Part shown: positions 36,952 through 47,710 of the stretch, one piece after another | Position numbering within the stretch: the first letter of the stretch is position 1 | How the letters are laid out: each line of letters begins with the position of its first letter | NCBI RefSeq assembly: GCF_008579165.1 | Contig: NZ_BKCN01000012.1 | Length of the DNA stretch: 64,000 nt | Origin: Iodidimonas nitroreducens | GTDB lineage: Bacteria; Pseudomonadota; Alphaproteobacteria; Sphingomonadales; Rhodothalassiaceae | Strand: one strand, 5' to 3' | Notes under the pieces: model-generated | Told to the model about the DNA's origin: nothing | Databases searched by the model: none | What the model saw: only the letters and a program-made list of their open reading frames with translations | Translations under genes and position numbers: made by a program

Positions 36952-39359
36952 TCATGACCTTAAGGCTAAAGACCGTTTGCGGGACAAGGCGACCAGAAGG
37001 AAGAATCCGACCAGAAACAGCAGCAGGCTTGAGACCGTAGGAATATCAACAAGCTGTGGCAGCAAGAAGCTGGCAAGGACCGGATCATGATCAGCAAAGA
37101 ATTCCAAAAGGCCGCTATTGAGATGAACGATATCGATCAGTGGATTTTGCTGCAAAAGCTGTGACGAGATCAAGATATGATCGAGAAGCTGCGCATTGCC
37201 TTCAAAAATGAAGGAAAAGAGATCTTCGGGCGTCAGCTGCAATTGTGCCAGATTGGTCAGGATCTGATTGGTCGTCAGTCCGGTCAGGGCCAAAAGGGGT
37301 GCCATGAACTGAAACTCGTTCAGATCGCCCAAAGCAATGATATTGGCCGTGGGGTTGTCTGACAGCAGACCTTCGATGAAGCTGTTGACCAAGGTTGCCT
37401 GAGCCACACGCTTGTCTTCACCGCCATTGATTGATGGCTGCACGGTTCCAAACAAAGGCGATGATCCACCTTTCGAGGTGAAGTGATTATTGACGATGGT
37501 CACTTCATGGCCATTGAACACAAAGGTGCCCACCAGTGGCTTGCGGGCATTGTCGAAAGCGGGATCGCTATCGGAACCGGGCAGGGTCATCAAAGATCCG
37601 GGAACCAGATCCACACGATCAGGATTATAAAGGAATGCCGTGCGGATATTCGCCCCCGGCTCGCCACCGCTGGTGTTATTCACCGGGGCGATTTCAGCAA
37701 ATTCAAGGCGGGGCCCCCGGCCTCGACAATGGCATCGATCAGCAACTGCAAAGTCAGGGCTGCTGATGTGGTGCCATCATTGGTGGGGCCGCTGCCATCC
37801 TGGATTTCCTGCAGGCCAATGATATCGGGGCTGAGCAGGCCATCCACGATCTGCCGCGCCAGCCCGGCAAATTTTTCGGGGCCATCGGATGGATCGAGAT
37901 TAAGCACATTATAGGTGGCAACGCTCAAGCGATCACCGCCCACCGCAATGCTGGCAGTTTCCGGGGCGATGGAACCAGCAGTCGCCACAGGGGCTTCGGT
38001 TGCCAGTAATTCAAAATTGCCGAAATTGAAGGCAATGACACCCGTGACATCGCCAAGCGTGTCGCCCATCTGAACGGATGGGTTATTGCCCGCCAGCAGG
38101 CTGTCATCGATCTGCAGGCGTTCAGGATTGAAATCGCCTTCGGATATGGTGATGCCGCCTTGTGCATTCATGCCGGTGGCATTGGCGCCCTGATCGGCGA
38201 CCGCGAAAATTTCACCAAATTGATTGGTGGTCGCCACCGCCTGGGCATCCGATAAAGTCACCCGCATGCCTTCAAGGCTTTCAAAGAAATCGATGCCATC
38301 GGTTTCAGGATTGAAAGTGGCGAAATTATCACTGTCGATGCTTTGGGTGGGGGCCTGGCGTCCGCCATTGCCAATGATGGTGGCTGTGGGCAGGGCATTG
38401 CCCTGGCTTTCCACCGTGATGAGGGGGCCGGTGATCTGGGTGCCAGACAGATTATTGCTCGATGCGCCACCCGGGGTGAATTCACCCACCGTTCCATTGA
38501 TCGAAACACTATCCCCCAGCGCAACATCGGGGGCCGTGCCGGTGAAAACGAACAGGGCATCTGATGTGGCATCATCGCCATCACCAATTGGATCCTGAAC
38601 ATAAAAGCCATTATTGGCCAGAACGGTCACGATCCCGCTGGTTTCCACCTGCTGATCAACAAAGGATGAAAGATGCCCGGCGCCCTGAATGGTGGGAATG
38701 CTCACCGCTTCGGCAACAGGTGGGGGCGGTGGGGGCGGGGGTTCACTGCCTTCGCCATCCAGTGTTTGATTGCTGTTCACAGCGCCTGCGGTATTGGCCG
38801 CCGGGGCGTCCCATTGAAAGGCGGTGGTCAAACGGCCCGATGCATCGGTCGTGAGGTCGCCACCACTGATATTGCCGCTCACCTGCACAGAAAAGCCGAT
38901 CGGCGTGCTGCTGGTTTCCCTGACACCGATATCGGTGCTGCTAAGACCCAAAGCCGCGCCAGAGGTGGCGGTGAATGTGCCCTCATAGCTTAAAAACTGC
39001 ACGACCCGGCCGGTATTATCCACCAGCGCCATGCCATCGGGTCCGCCATTCTGGATGCCATTGGTGTCGAAATTCAGGGTTTCAAAGCCAAAACCATTGA
39101 GATCATTGCCCAAGATGCCGCCGAGATTGATGGTGTTATAAACGGCACCACCATTGCCATTGATCAATTCAACCGACCAGCCGCTGAGATCGGTACCGGC
39201 AAGACCCGCGATTTCGATGAATTCACCCTGATCCCTGCCATCATTATCATAGTGCACTTCATTGAAAAACGGCGTGGCTAAGGCGGGCGCGGCACTGCCC
39301 GTTAGAATAGCGGCTGCGGAAAGCGCCGATAAAAATCTGGAACGACGAAGATACTTCAT
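36952..39359 (-). CDS. Extracellular nuclease: lamin-tail + OB-like + EEP nuclease, C-terminal membrane anchor (one frame break)
   Basis: About 802 residues. Signal peptide (SALSAAAILTGSAAPALA); lamin-tail domain (about 30-190; FFNEVHYDNDGRDQGEFIEI); a run of eight prolines (about residue 212); an OB-fold-like region as in YhcR/ExeM nucleases; then an endonuclease/exonuclease/phosphatase domain with VATYNVLNLDP, IIGLQEIQD, IIALGDLNEF and FADHDPVLASF. The last 30 residues are IPTVSSLLLFLVGFFLL plus ALSRKRS, like a PEP-CTERM or GlyGly-CTERM sorting tail. One G is missing near 37714. The architecture matches ExeM/NucH secreted DNases, which T2SS often exports; it would release nucleotides from external DNA. 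Confidence 0.88.
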
Positions 39360-39486
39360 GGTTTCCCCCTTGATTGAATGACCCGCATGAAAGCTATCGT
39401 CTGTTTATGACAGCAACAAGACCATTTTTAACACTTTGTTAATATTTTTAGCAGGGGATCAAATTTTTGTATCATATCGGGACAAT

Positions 39487-39524
39487 TAAAATAAAAACCC
39501 CGGCCTGTGGTGAAACAGACCGGG
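39487..39524 (-). terminator. Intrinsic terminator downstream of 3-hydroxybutyrate dehydrogenase
   Basis: Arms CCCGGCCTGT (39499-39508) and ACAGACCGGG (39515-39524) pair with one mismatch; on the minus strand the hairpin is followed by TTTTTATTTT. It lies about 97 bases after the minus-strand bdhA stop and ahead of the nuclease promoter. Confidence 0.75.
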
Positions 39525-39620
39525 ATCATTGAGAAAGGGTTTGAGCGTCTATGTTCCGAATCGGGTTCAGGATAAACCGAAAGACGGCTTGATTTTAAAC
39601 CCGGATAGGGCGGCTTTGGA

Positions 39621-40402
39621 TCATTCCATCACCCAGCCATGGCTGACGATCAGGGATTGCCCGGTCAGTGCCTTTGATTGGCTGCCTGCGAAAAACAACA
39701 CCGCCTGTGCCACATCTTCCACGGTGGTGAATTCCCCATCCACGGTATTTTTCAGCATCACATTTTTGACGACATCATCCTCGCTGATGCCCAGGGCCTT
39801 GGCCTGTTCGGGGATCTGCTTATCCACCAAAGGCGTGCGTACAAAGCCGGGGCACACCACATTGGCCCGCACATTATGCTTGGCCCCTTCCTTTGCCAGC
39901 ACCCGCGCCAATCCCAAAAGCCCATGCTTTGCCGTAACATAAGCCGATTTCAGGGGTGAGGCTTCTTTGGAATGAACCGAGCCCATATAAATGATCGAGC
40001 CGGATTTCGCCGGATACATATATTTCAAACAGGCTTTGGTGGTGAGAAAGGCACCATCAAGATGCACGGCCAGCATCAATTTCCATTGATCGAAGGGAAA
40101 CTCTTCGATGGGATGGACGATCTGCACCCCGGCATTGCTGACCAGACAATCGATCCGCCCATAGGTTTGATGCACTTTGTCGATGCCCGCATTCACCTGA
40201 TCTTCTTTGGTGACATCCATTTCGATGGCCAAAGCCCTGCCGCCCTGAGCATGATCTCATCGGCGGTTTTTTGGGCGGCATCCATTTTCAGATCGGCGAT
40301 CACCACCGTTGCCCCTTCCTTTACAAAGGCAAGGGCGATTTCCTTGCCAATGCCGCTGGCTGAACCGGTGATGATGGCGATCTGATCTTTAAAGCGGGTC
40401 AT
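39621..40402 (-). CDS. bdhA: 3-hydroxybutyrate dehydrogenase, SDR family (one frame break)
   Basis: About 260 residues. Oxidises (R)-3-hydroxybutyrate to acetoacetate with NAD+, usually for polyhydroxybutyrate or ketone use. Marks: TGSASGIGKEIALAF (nucleotide binding), VSNAGVQIVHPIEEF, and YVTAKHG (Tyr-x3-Lys), with the family-typical CPGFVRTPLVDKQIPEQA. One G is missing near 40250 (ATCATGCTCAGG for ATCATGGCTCAGG), which otherwise puts the first 50 codons out of frame. The patatin gene lies upstream on the same strand (71-base gap). Confidence 0.9.
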
Positions 40403-40472
40403 AAACTATCCTTTTGAAATCGAATGATTGGGGGCAGGGGGCAAAGCCACCGATGCCATGGTTGCATTGTTT

Positions 40473-41647
40473 TCAGGAAGCTTTCAGGGGTGCGGACTGC
40501 TTCTTTTTTATCTCGGCTATCAGGCGATCATGGATCACATCGAAAAGCCGCACGCCCTTGTTTTCATGATTGGGCGCAAGCCAGGGCTGGGCTTCCATGG
40601 TGATGCGGGCATCGGATAAGCCTGTTGCCAGCGCCTGTCCATGGTTGTGCGGCTGAAATCATAATCCTTCGATGCGCCTTGTGGCTCTGTGGGCCGATAA
40701 ATGATTTGCACGATATCCATTTCGGTTACGCAGCCATGGGCATAAAGGCGTTTGGCCTCGGGGCTATCGGCCAGTTCCTTGGGCAGAAGCTTATGCAATT
40801 CATTGATGGCGTGGCGCACATCATGTTTTTGCGCAAAGGCATCGGTATTCACCCGGGTGCGGCTGCTATAGCGGATATCCTTTTCCCGTTCCGATACCAT
40901 ATTCAGATCCTGGGGCAGGGGGCCAAAGGCTTGAAATACATCGACCTGAAAGGTCAATCGGCTGCGGCGGGGATAGTAATCAAGCACATATTGCAAGGGC
41001 GTGTTGGAAACCAGCCCGCCATCCCAATAATATTGGCCATCGATTTCAACCGGCGGAAAGCCGGGCGGCAGGGCACCGCTGGCCATGATATGTTCGGGCC
41101 GAATGGTGATATCGCGATTATCGAAATAGGCAAAACGACCGGTTTCTACATTCACCGCCCCCACGCTGAGGCGCATTTCATCGGGATGATTGATACGCTC
41201 GAAATCCACGAGATCAAGCAGGGTTTGCTTTAAGGCATCGGTGGAATAATAGCTGCTGGGCTTTTCCGGGGCCAGCCAATCGCTAAGGCTGAGGGGCTTG
41301 AAAAATCCCGGCTGGCCAAACATCAAAGCCATATTGGCGCCAAGGGATTTTTGCAAAACGCGCAAAGGGCCGGATGGTGCTGCGGGCCAAAGGGCGGTGG
41401 GGGCGGTGATCAGGCTCCAGAAATCACGCAAGCGGGCCACCCGATCCTTAGGCTCATTGCCGGCGATGATCGCGGCATTGATGGCCCCGATGGAAATCCC
41501 CGCTACCCAATCAGGCTGATAATCCGTGCCGTCCATCGCTTCATACACACCGGCCTGATAGCTGCCGAGCGCGCCACCCCCTTGCAGAACGAGGGCGGTT
41601 TTCTTGTCATAAGCGGACGCTTTGGTTTTCGAATTCATCTGAGCCAT
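40473..41647 (-). CDS. Patatin-like phospholipase with DUF3734 (one frame break)
   Basis: About 391 residues. Oxyanion hole GGGALGSYQAGV, nucleophile GISIGAINAA, catalytic Asp in YYWDGGLVSN, then the C-terminal DUF3734 region (DIRYSSRTR, INELHKLLP, IIYRPTEPQGASKDYDFS). One G is missing near 40621 (CAACAGGCTTATCC); restoring it continues to QGLSDARITME and a stop at 40473-40475. This class occurs next to 3-hydroxybutyrate dehydrogenase in many PHB-using bacteria, so a link to PHB mobilisation is plausible (inference). Confidence 0.86.
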
Positions 41648-41852
41648 AAAAAATCCTGCGTGAGTGATGCCTTTAAATAGGTGAGGTCATAGGCATTTGC
41701 ACTATGCGCCCTTAAATGTGATCCTGATTTGTCATATGATAGGATGCGGCAGCCGATTCTGGTGGTGCGATGCGATTGCGCCTACGACCGGATCGCCTTT
41801 ATAAAGCGTGCAGATTGTGACGATCCGATGATTTCAGAGCAGGGAGAGAGCC

Positions 41853-42332
41853 GTGGCGGAATTCAGACTGAACGGAAAAGCAGTATCGGTGGATGCCCCC
41901 GATGAGACCCCGCTTTTGTGGATCATCCGCGATGAACTGGGCCTTATGGGCACCAAATTCGGCTGCGGCATCGGCCAATGCGGGGCCTGCACCGTGCATC
42001 TTGATGGCACAGCCACCCGTTCGTGCATCACGCCGCTTTCCATGGCACAGGATCTGGATGTTACCACCATCGAAGGCTTGTCGGCTGCGGGCGACCATCC
42101 CTTGCAACAGGCATGGGTGGATGAGCAGGTGCCCCAATGCGGCTATTGCCAATCGGGCCAGATCATGCAGGCGGCCCAGCTTTTGGCCGATGTGAAAAAT
42201 CCCACGGATGACGATATCAATCAGGCGATGAGCGGCAATCTGTGCCGGTGCATGGCCTATGCGCGCATCCGGCGGGCCATTAAAAAGGCAGCCGAAATGA
42301 CCCCAATGAATGCGGAGACGACGAATGGCTGA
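41853..42332 (+). CDS. iorA: [2Fe-2S] subunit of aldehyde/isoquinoline oxidoreductase-type Mo-hydroxylase
   Basis: 159 residues. Two 2Fe-2S clusters: plant ferredoxin-like CGIGQCGACTVH and the C-terminal CGYCQSGQ...NLCRCMAY. This is the small electron-transfer subunit of the xanthine-oxidase family. Its TGA stop overlaps the start of the large subunit by eight bases. It is most like IorA (isoquinoline 1-oxidoreductase alpha), but the natural substrate is unknown. Mo supply could come from modABC about 9 kb away. Confidence 0.9.
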   Translation: MAEFRLNGKAVSVDAPDETPLLWIIRDELGLMGTKFGCGIGQCGACTVHLDGTATRSCITPLSMAQDLDVTTIEGLSAAGDHPLQQAWVDEQVPQCGYCQSGQIMQAAQLLADVKNPTDDDINQAMSGNLCRCMAYARIRRAIKKAAEMTPMNAETTNG

Positions 42333-44610
42333 TTTGAGCACGCGCATCGAGCAGAGCGGGGCAACGCGGCGCCAGTTTCTGGTGGGGTCTGTTGCCGGTG
42401 GGCTGATGATGGCTTTTGCCGCCCGCACCTCGGTTTTGGGTGCAGCCAAAACATTGGGCGAAGGGGCTTATGCCCCCAGCATCTGGGTTCAATTGGGGCC
42501 GGATGGCCGCATTCTGGTGAATATCGCCAAGGCGGAAATGGGCCAGCATGTGGGCACGGCGCTGGCCCGCGTGGTTGCCGAAGAACTGGAAGCCGATTGG
42601 GCGGATGTTGAGATCGTGCATGTGGATAGCGATCCCAAATGGGGCTATATGGTCACGGGCGGTTCCTGGTCGGTGCACACCACATTCGATCAGCTGTCCC
42701 GCGCCGGGGCGGCGGGCCGCATTGCCATGATCGAGGCCGGGGCGCGCTTGCTTGATGTATCGCCCGATCAGTGCATCGCCCGCCAAAGCACGGTGATATG
42801 CAAGGATCAAAAGATCAGCTATGCCAAAATCGTGGCCGCAGGCGCGGTGGATCGCAGCTTTTCCGATGAGGAACTGGCTGCCCTTAGCCTGAAGCCCGCC
42901 AGCGAAAGGCGGATTTTGGGCAGCCCCGGCACGGCGCTCGATATTCCGGAGAAAACCACCGGGGCGGCGCGCTATGGCATTGATGCGGCGGTGGATGGGA
43001 TGGTTTATGCGCGGCCGGTTTTGCCGCCCACCCGCTATGGCTCGGTGATCCAATCCGTGGATGACGGCGCGGCCAGGAAAATCCCCGGCTATCTGGAAAC
43101 CATCCGCATTGATGATCCATCGGGCACCTGCCAGGGCTGGTTGGCGGTGATTGCCACCAGCATCCACGCCGCGAATAAGGCGGTGGATGCCCTGAAGGTG
43201 ACATGGCAGCCCGGCCCGAATGCCAAAGTGGATGAACAGGCTCTGCTCGATGAAGGCGACCGACTTGTGAATGATCCCGAAAGCGGAGCTTTATGGGTGC
43301 GGGAAGGCGAGGTGGATCAGGCTTTCGCGAGGGCGGCATCGGTGGTTGATACCACCTATCGCACCCATAGCGTGCTGCATTTCCAGCTTGAGCCGGTCAA
43401 TGCGCTGGCCTTTGAAAAGGATGGGCATTGGCATATCCACACCGGCAATCAATGGCAATCCCTGATCCTGCCCGTGGTGGCCAAAGCCTTGGCGGTGACG
43501 GAAGATCAGATCACCTTGCACCAATATTATCTGGGGGGTGGTTTCGGGCGCAGGCTTTATGGCGATTATATCATCCCCGCAGCCCTGACCGCGAAGGCGG
43601 TGGGAAAGCCGGTGAAGATGATTTTCACCCGTGCCGATGATACGGGCTTTGATTGCGCCCGTTCGCCTTCGGTGCAAAAGGTGCGAACCGCCCTTGATGA
43701 TCAAGGCACGCCGATTGCCTATGATCATGCGGCGGCCGCTGGCTGGCCGACTTATTCCATGGCCCCGGGCTTTCTGGCCGAAAAGATCGAAGGCGGCGGC
43801 AAGGTCGATAGTTTTTCGATCAGCGGGGCCGATCATTGGTACAGCATCGAAAACCAGCGGGTGCGGGCGATCCGCAATGATCTGGTGCAGGAAAGCTTTC
43901 TGCCCGGCTGGCTGCGATCCGTGGGGCCGGGATGGACAGGGTGGGCCGTTGAGCAGCATATGGATGAAGTGGCCCATGCGGCAGGCGTCGATCCCGTGGC
44001 ATTTCGCCTGTCTCTGCTCGATGGCAAGGGCCGCAATGCGGGCGATAGTCCGGCGAATAGGGGCGGAGCCCTGCGCTTGAAAGCGGTATTGGAACGCGCT
44101 GCCGAAAAGGCCGGATGGGCGGATCGCGGGTCTTTGCCCGAGGGCGAGGGGATGGGGGTTGCCACCTGTTTTGGGCAGGAACGGGCCATGCCCACTTGGG
44201 TTGCCTGCATTGCCCATGTGGCGGTGGATAAAAAGTCCGGCGCTGTGCGGGTGAAGCGACTTCTGTCCGTGGTGGATGCGGGCACCATCGTGCATCCCGA
44301 TGGGGCGCTGGCGCAGATGGAAGGATCAAGCCTTTGGGGGCTTTCCATGGCGCTTTATGAAGGCACGGCGTTCAAAGATGGGATGATGGCGGATCGCAAT
44401 CTTGATCGCTATACCCCCCTGCGCATGGATCAGGTGCCTGACCTTGATATCGAATTCATGGACAATGATCATATGCCATCGGGCCTGGGCGAACCGGGGG
44501 TGATCGTTGTGGCTCCGGCCATTGCCAATGCCATTTTTGCTGCCACCGGCGTGCGCTTGCGCGATCTACCTATGCGTGCGGCGGATGTGAAAGCGGCATT
44601 GTCGGGCTGA
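42325..44610 (+). CDS. iorB: Molybdopterin-binding subunit of IorB-type oxidoreductase, Tat-exported
   Basis: About 761 residues from ATG 42325 (MADLSTRIEQSG). Tat leader TRRQFLVGSVAGGLMMAFAA indicates export of the folded enzyme. Mo-cofactor motifs typical of the IorB/quinone-dependent aldehyde oxidase group: AEMGQHVGTALARVVAEELE, GGSWSVHTTFDQ, GGGFGRRLYGDY and C-terminal GLGEPGVIVVAPAI with the catalytic Glu. Forms a two-subunit periplasmic enzyme with IorA; the third (FAD) subunit is absent, as usual for this class. Confidence 0.9.
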   Translation: MADLSTRIEQSGATRRQFLVGSVAGGLMMAFAARTSVLGAAKTLGEGAYAPSIWVQLGPDGRILVNIAKAEMGQHVGTALARVVAEELEADWADVEIVHVDSDPKWGYMVTGGSWSVHTTFDQLSRAGAAGRIAMIEAGARLLDVSPDQCIARQSTVICKDQKISYAKIVAAGAVDRSFSDEELAALSLKPASERRILGSPGTALDIPEKTTGAARYGIDAAVDGMVYARPVLPPTRYGSVIQSVDDGAARKIPGYLETIRIDDPSGTCQGWLAVIATSIHAANKAVDALKVTWQPGPNAKVDEQALLDEGDRLVNDPESGALWVREGEVDQAFARAASVVDTTYRTHSVLHFQLEPVNALAFEKDGHWHIHTGNQWQSLILPVVAKALAVTEDQITLHQYYLGGGFGRRLYGDYIIPAALTAKAVGKPVKMIFTRADDTGFDCARSPSVQKVRTALDDQGTPIAYDHAAAAGWPTYSMAPGFLAEKIEGGGKVDSFSISGADHWYSIENQRVRAIRNDLVQESFLPGWLRSVGPGWTGWAVEQHMDEVAHAAGVDPVAFRLSLLDGKGRNAGDSPANRGGALRLKAVLERAAEKAGWADRGSLPEGEGMGVATCFGQERAMPTWVACIAHVAVDKKSGAVRVKRLLSVVDAGTIVHPDGALAQMEGSSLWGLSMALYEGTAFKDGMMADRNLDRYTPLRMDQVPDLDIEFMDNDHMPSGLGEPGVIVVAPAIANAIFAATGVRLRDLPMRAADVKAALSG

Positions 44611-44745
44611 CACTCGATTGTCATTTTTAATTTACAGTTTATTAACGGCCTTCTTCTACAGATTGTTTCTATATATGTCGTCTGTGTTGCAATGCAGCAT
44701 AGACTATGTTAGGAACAGTATGTGTGAAAGGGACGTTTACAATTT

Positions 44746-46638
44746 ATGCGTGTGAATTTTGTGTCAAATTTTTTAGGCGGCAATGGTGGCGGCCACAGGG
44801 GTCATCAAAACTCTGTACTGCGTGCTTTGGATCAAAGCTTTGCCGTGATTGAGTTCAAAATCGATGGAACCATCATCACGGCCAATGAAATTTTCCTGAA
44901 GGCCATCGGCTATCGGCTCGATGAAATCAAAGGCAAGCATCACCGCATTTTCGTTGATCCCGATTTGGCCAAAAGCCCGGACTATGCCACTTTCTGGGCA
45001 TCGCTGGCGAAAGGCCAGGCGCAATCCGCCATTTTCCAAAGGCGGCGTAAGGATGGCAGCAAGCTATGGTTGCAGGCCAGCTATGCGCCGGTACCCGATC
45101 AGCAGGGCCGGGTGACAAAGGTGGTGAAGCTGGCCACCGATATCAGCGAGATCGAAGAACGCAATATCGATGCGGCTGGGAAACTGATGGCGTTGGATCA
45201 CTCTCAGGCGCTGATCGAATTTGATCCCACAGGCCTTATTCTGGATGCCAATCAGAATTTTCTGGATGTGGTGGGCTATCAGCTTGATGAAATCAAAGGC
45301 CAGCATCACCGCTTGTTTGTGGATGAAGCCTATGCGCAATCGCGCGACTATGCTGATTTCTGGGCCAATCTGGCCGAGGGCCGCCATGAAAGCGGGGAAT
45401 TTCCCCGGCGCACCAAAGATGGCGGCATGGTTTGGTTGCAGGCCACCTATAATCCGATTGCTGATCGGGATGGCCATATCGTGAAGATCGTCAAATTCGC
45501 CAGCGATATCACCGCAGGCAAACTGGCCAGCGCGGAAAGTGATAGCAAGCTTCAGGCCCTTGATAAAGCGCAGGCGGTGATCGAATTTGATCTCGATGGC
45601 ACGATCATTACGGCGAATGATAATTTTCTGGCCGCCATCGGCTATCGGCTTGATGAAATCAAAGGCAAACATCACAGCCTGTTTGTGGATCCGGCGCATC
45701 AATCATCGCAAAGCTACAAGGATTTCTGGCGCGATCTGGCTTTGGGCAAATATCAAAGCGGCGAATATAAGCGCTTGGGTAAAAACGGACAGATCGTGTG
45801 GCTGCAGGCGACCTATAATCCGGTTTTGGGGCCGGATGGCCGCCCGATCAAGGTGGTGAAATTTGCCACGGATATCAGCACCATGGTTGAAAAGCGCGAA
45901 CAGCAAAGCAAAGTTGCCGATGAATTGGATGGCGCGCTGACCCATATTCAGCAGGCCATCGGTAAGGCTTTGGCCAAGGGCACTTCGGTGGCAAGTGCTG
46001 TGGGGCAAACCGACGGCACGGTGCAGGCGGTGGCGGCAGCGGCCGAGGAACTGCATGCAAGCTTCGTGCAGCTTGCCCAGCATGTGATGCAAGCGGGAAC
46101 CGTGGTCAGCGTTACGGCGCGCGATGCCGCGGATGCCGATAAGGCGACGACGGATTTGAGCACGGCTGCCGAAGCGATGAACAAGATCGTGGGCCTGATC
46201 GATGATATTGCCTCGCAGATCAATCTGCTGGCCTTGAATGCCACGATCGAGGCGGCGCGTGCGGGTGAGGCGGGCCGGGGCTTTGCCGTGGTCGCCAGTG
46301 AGGTGAAATCCCTGGCCAATCAGGTGGCCAGTGCCACCGGCCAGATCGGCAGTGAAATCACCCGGATGCAAACCGTTTCAAAGGATGTGGTGAGCAAGCT
46401 TGGTGCCATTGGCGATGCGGTGCGGAATATGGAATCAAATATCAATGAAATTTCCGCCTCTATCGAGGAACAAAGCGCCGTGACCGAGGATATTTCCCAG
46501 AATATGCAATCGGCGGCCACGGCTGTGGAGCAGGCATCCATCGGTATCAAGGATCTGGAGGGTGATATTTCAGGGGCATCGGATCAGGCCCGCAATGGTG
46601 CCGCAATTTACCAAAAAATGCGCGACACGCAATTATGA
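44746..46638 (+). CDS. Soluble chemoreceptor with three PAS domains
   Basis: 630 residues, intact, with no membrane segment. Three nearly identical PAS/PAC units (about 25-145, 147-267, 269-389), each with GYRLDEIKGKHH-like and WLQATYNP-like motifs, followed by a methyl-accepting signalling domain (about 420-630; hairpin DDIASQINLLALNATIEAAR, AVVASEVKSLANQVA). Repeats of GYxLDEIKGxHHxLFVD resemble haem- or flavin-binding aerotaxis PAS units of the BdlA/Aer2 type. It would sense an intracellular signal (redox, oxygen or ligand) and control CheA. No che genes are in the window. Confidence 0.9.
   Translation: MRVNFVSNFLGGNGGGHRGHQNSVLRALDQSFAVIEFKIDGTIITANEIFLKAIGYRLDEIKGKHHRIFVDPDLAKSPDYATFWASLAKGQAQSAIFQRRRKDGSKLWLQASYAPVPDQQGRVTKVVKLATDISEIEERNIDAAGKLMALDHSQALIEFDPTGLILDANQNFLDVVGYQLDEIKGQHHRLFVDEAYAQSRDYADFWANLAEGRHESGEFPRRTKDGGMVWLQATYNPIADRDGHIVKIVKFASDITAGKLASAESDSKLQALDKAQAVIEFDLDGTIITANDNFLAAIGYRLDEIKGKHHSLFVDPAHQSSQSYKDFWRDLALGKYQSGEYKRLGKNGQIVWLQATYNPVLGPDGRPIKVVKFATDISTMVEKREQQSKVADELDGALTHIQQAIGKALAKGTSVASAVGQTDGTVQAVAAAAEELHASFVQLAQHVMQAGTVVSVTARDAADADKATTDLSTAAEAMNKIVGLIDDIASQINLLALNATIEAARAGEAGRGFAVVASEVKSLANQVASATGQIGSEITRMQTVSKDVVSKLGAIGDAVRNMESNINEISASIEEQSAVTEDISQNMQSAATAVEQASIGIKDLEGDISGASDQARNGAAIYQKMRDTQL
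44820..45917 (+). repeat. Three tandem 366-base repeats encoding PAS domains
   Basis: The block beginning GGCTATCRGCTYGATGAA occurs at 44908, 45274 and 45640, exactly 366 bases apart. The copies are similar at DNA level over most of their length, which suggests fairly recent duplication or ongoing gene conversion. Confidence 0.85.
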
Positions 46639-46645
46639 AGAACAA

Positions 46646-46674
46646 GCGGCTCTGAACTCATGGGTTCAGGCCGC
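46646..46674. terminator. Hairpin between convergent MCP and SDR genes
   Basis: GCGGC-T-CTGAAC and GTTCAG-GCCGC pair over eleven bases with one bulge around a six-base loop. It lies between converging genes and overlaps the SDR stop. It has no T-run, so termination is uncertain. Confidence 0.4.
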
Positions 46675-47633
46675 ATCCTGCGCCAGCTTTGCCAGAATGT
46701 CGGCAGCCCGGGCATATGGCTTTTTCGTTAGCTTGAAAACATGCGCCGGGCGTGCCTTGTGATCGAACCACAAGGCCCCGGCGACGATTGCTGGTCTGTG
46801 GGCGATCAGCCAAAGGGCGGTATCGGCGCCTTGTTCGGGGCTGCGCAGGATCGCGGCCAGAAATTTGCGAAAGAGCGGCAGGCTTTTTTGCACGCCATCG
46901 GTATCCACCCAGCCGGGATGCATGCTATAGGCGCGGATGCCGTTTATCTGGCTCCACTGATCCGATAGGGTGATCATCGCACGTTTATGGCTGGCATAGC
47001 CCGCAGCCCCATTGAAATGATCCTTTGATTGTTCCAGAAAATAGAGATTCTGGGGCAGGGTATAAAGCCCGCCGGATGCCATATTCACGATCGCCCCGCC
47101 ATCGCCCAAAAGCTTGTTATTGATCAGCCTTCGGTCAACCGATAGGGATTGAGCAGATTGACCGCATACATCAGATCATGGCCATCTGCCGTTTGCTGAT
47201 AGCGATGGTTCAAAATTCCCACATTATTGATCAGGGCATCGATTTTTATGCCGTTTTGCGTCATCTGCTGAATCAGATTTTTAATCTCATCGGCTTTGGA
47301 AAAATCGGCTTTGAGGGGGATGAAATCCCCCGGCTGCGGGCTGAGCCTGCGGGCGATGGCATCGAGCTTTTCTGCATTGCGGCCAATCCCATAAACCCGG
47401 GCCCCATTGCGGGTGCACAGATCGGCGATAGCCGCCCCGATGCCGCCGGTAGCCCCGGTGATCATGATGTTTTTACCCAAAAGCTGCGGGTAGCTGAAGC
47501 TTTGGGAACCGCCATGGGCCTGATAGCCCAGCTTGGTGAAAGAAAAGAGAAAGCGGCCGAAAAAAAGCCCGGAATTGACGATGGGGGGCGGCTGATCCCT
47601 TGATTGCGGCGTGATGTTCAGAGTGTCTGTCAT
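46666..47633 (-). CDS. Short-chain dehydrogenase/reductase (one frame break)
   Basis: About 322 residues. Nucleotide motif TGATGGIGAAIADL, VGIL region LINNVGILNHRYQ, and catalytic YASHKRAM (Tyr-x3-Lys). It resembles the retinol dehydrogenase/WW-oxidoreductase-like SDRs that begin with an N-terminal extension (LFFGRFLFSFTKLGYQAHG). One G is missing near 47128 (GAAGGCTGATCA), which otherwise stops the protein after RLTEG. Substrate unknown. The flavoprotein gene upstream on the same strand suggests a shared redox operon. Confidence 0.82.
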
Positions 47634-47710
47634 GATTGAAGCGTTCCATTTTGTTTGCCCATAATCCCCTTACGCACCAGATCGCTGATCAGACGACCCA
47701 TCCCATGTTT

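Noticed and set aside
39540..39620. Possible tRNA near GTTCCGAATCGGGTTC
   Set aside because: No acceptor or anticodon stem can be formed; it is only a chance T-loop-like string.
44820..45917. Regular 366-base repeats considered as a CRISPR or satellite
   Set aside because: They code for three PAS domains in one continuous frame.
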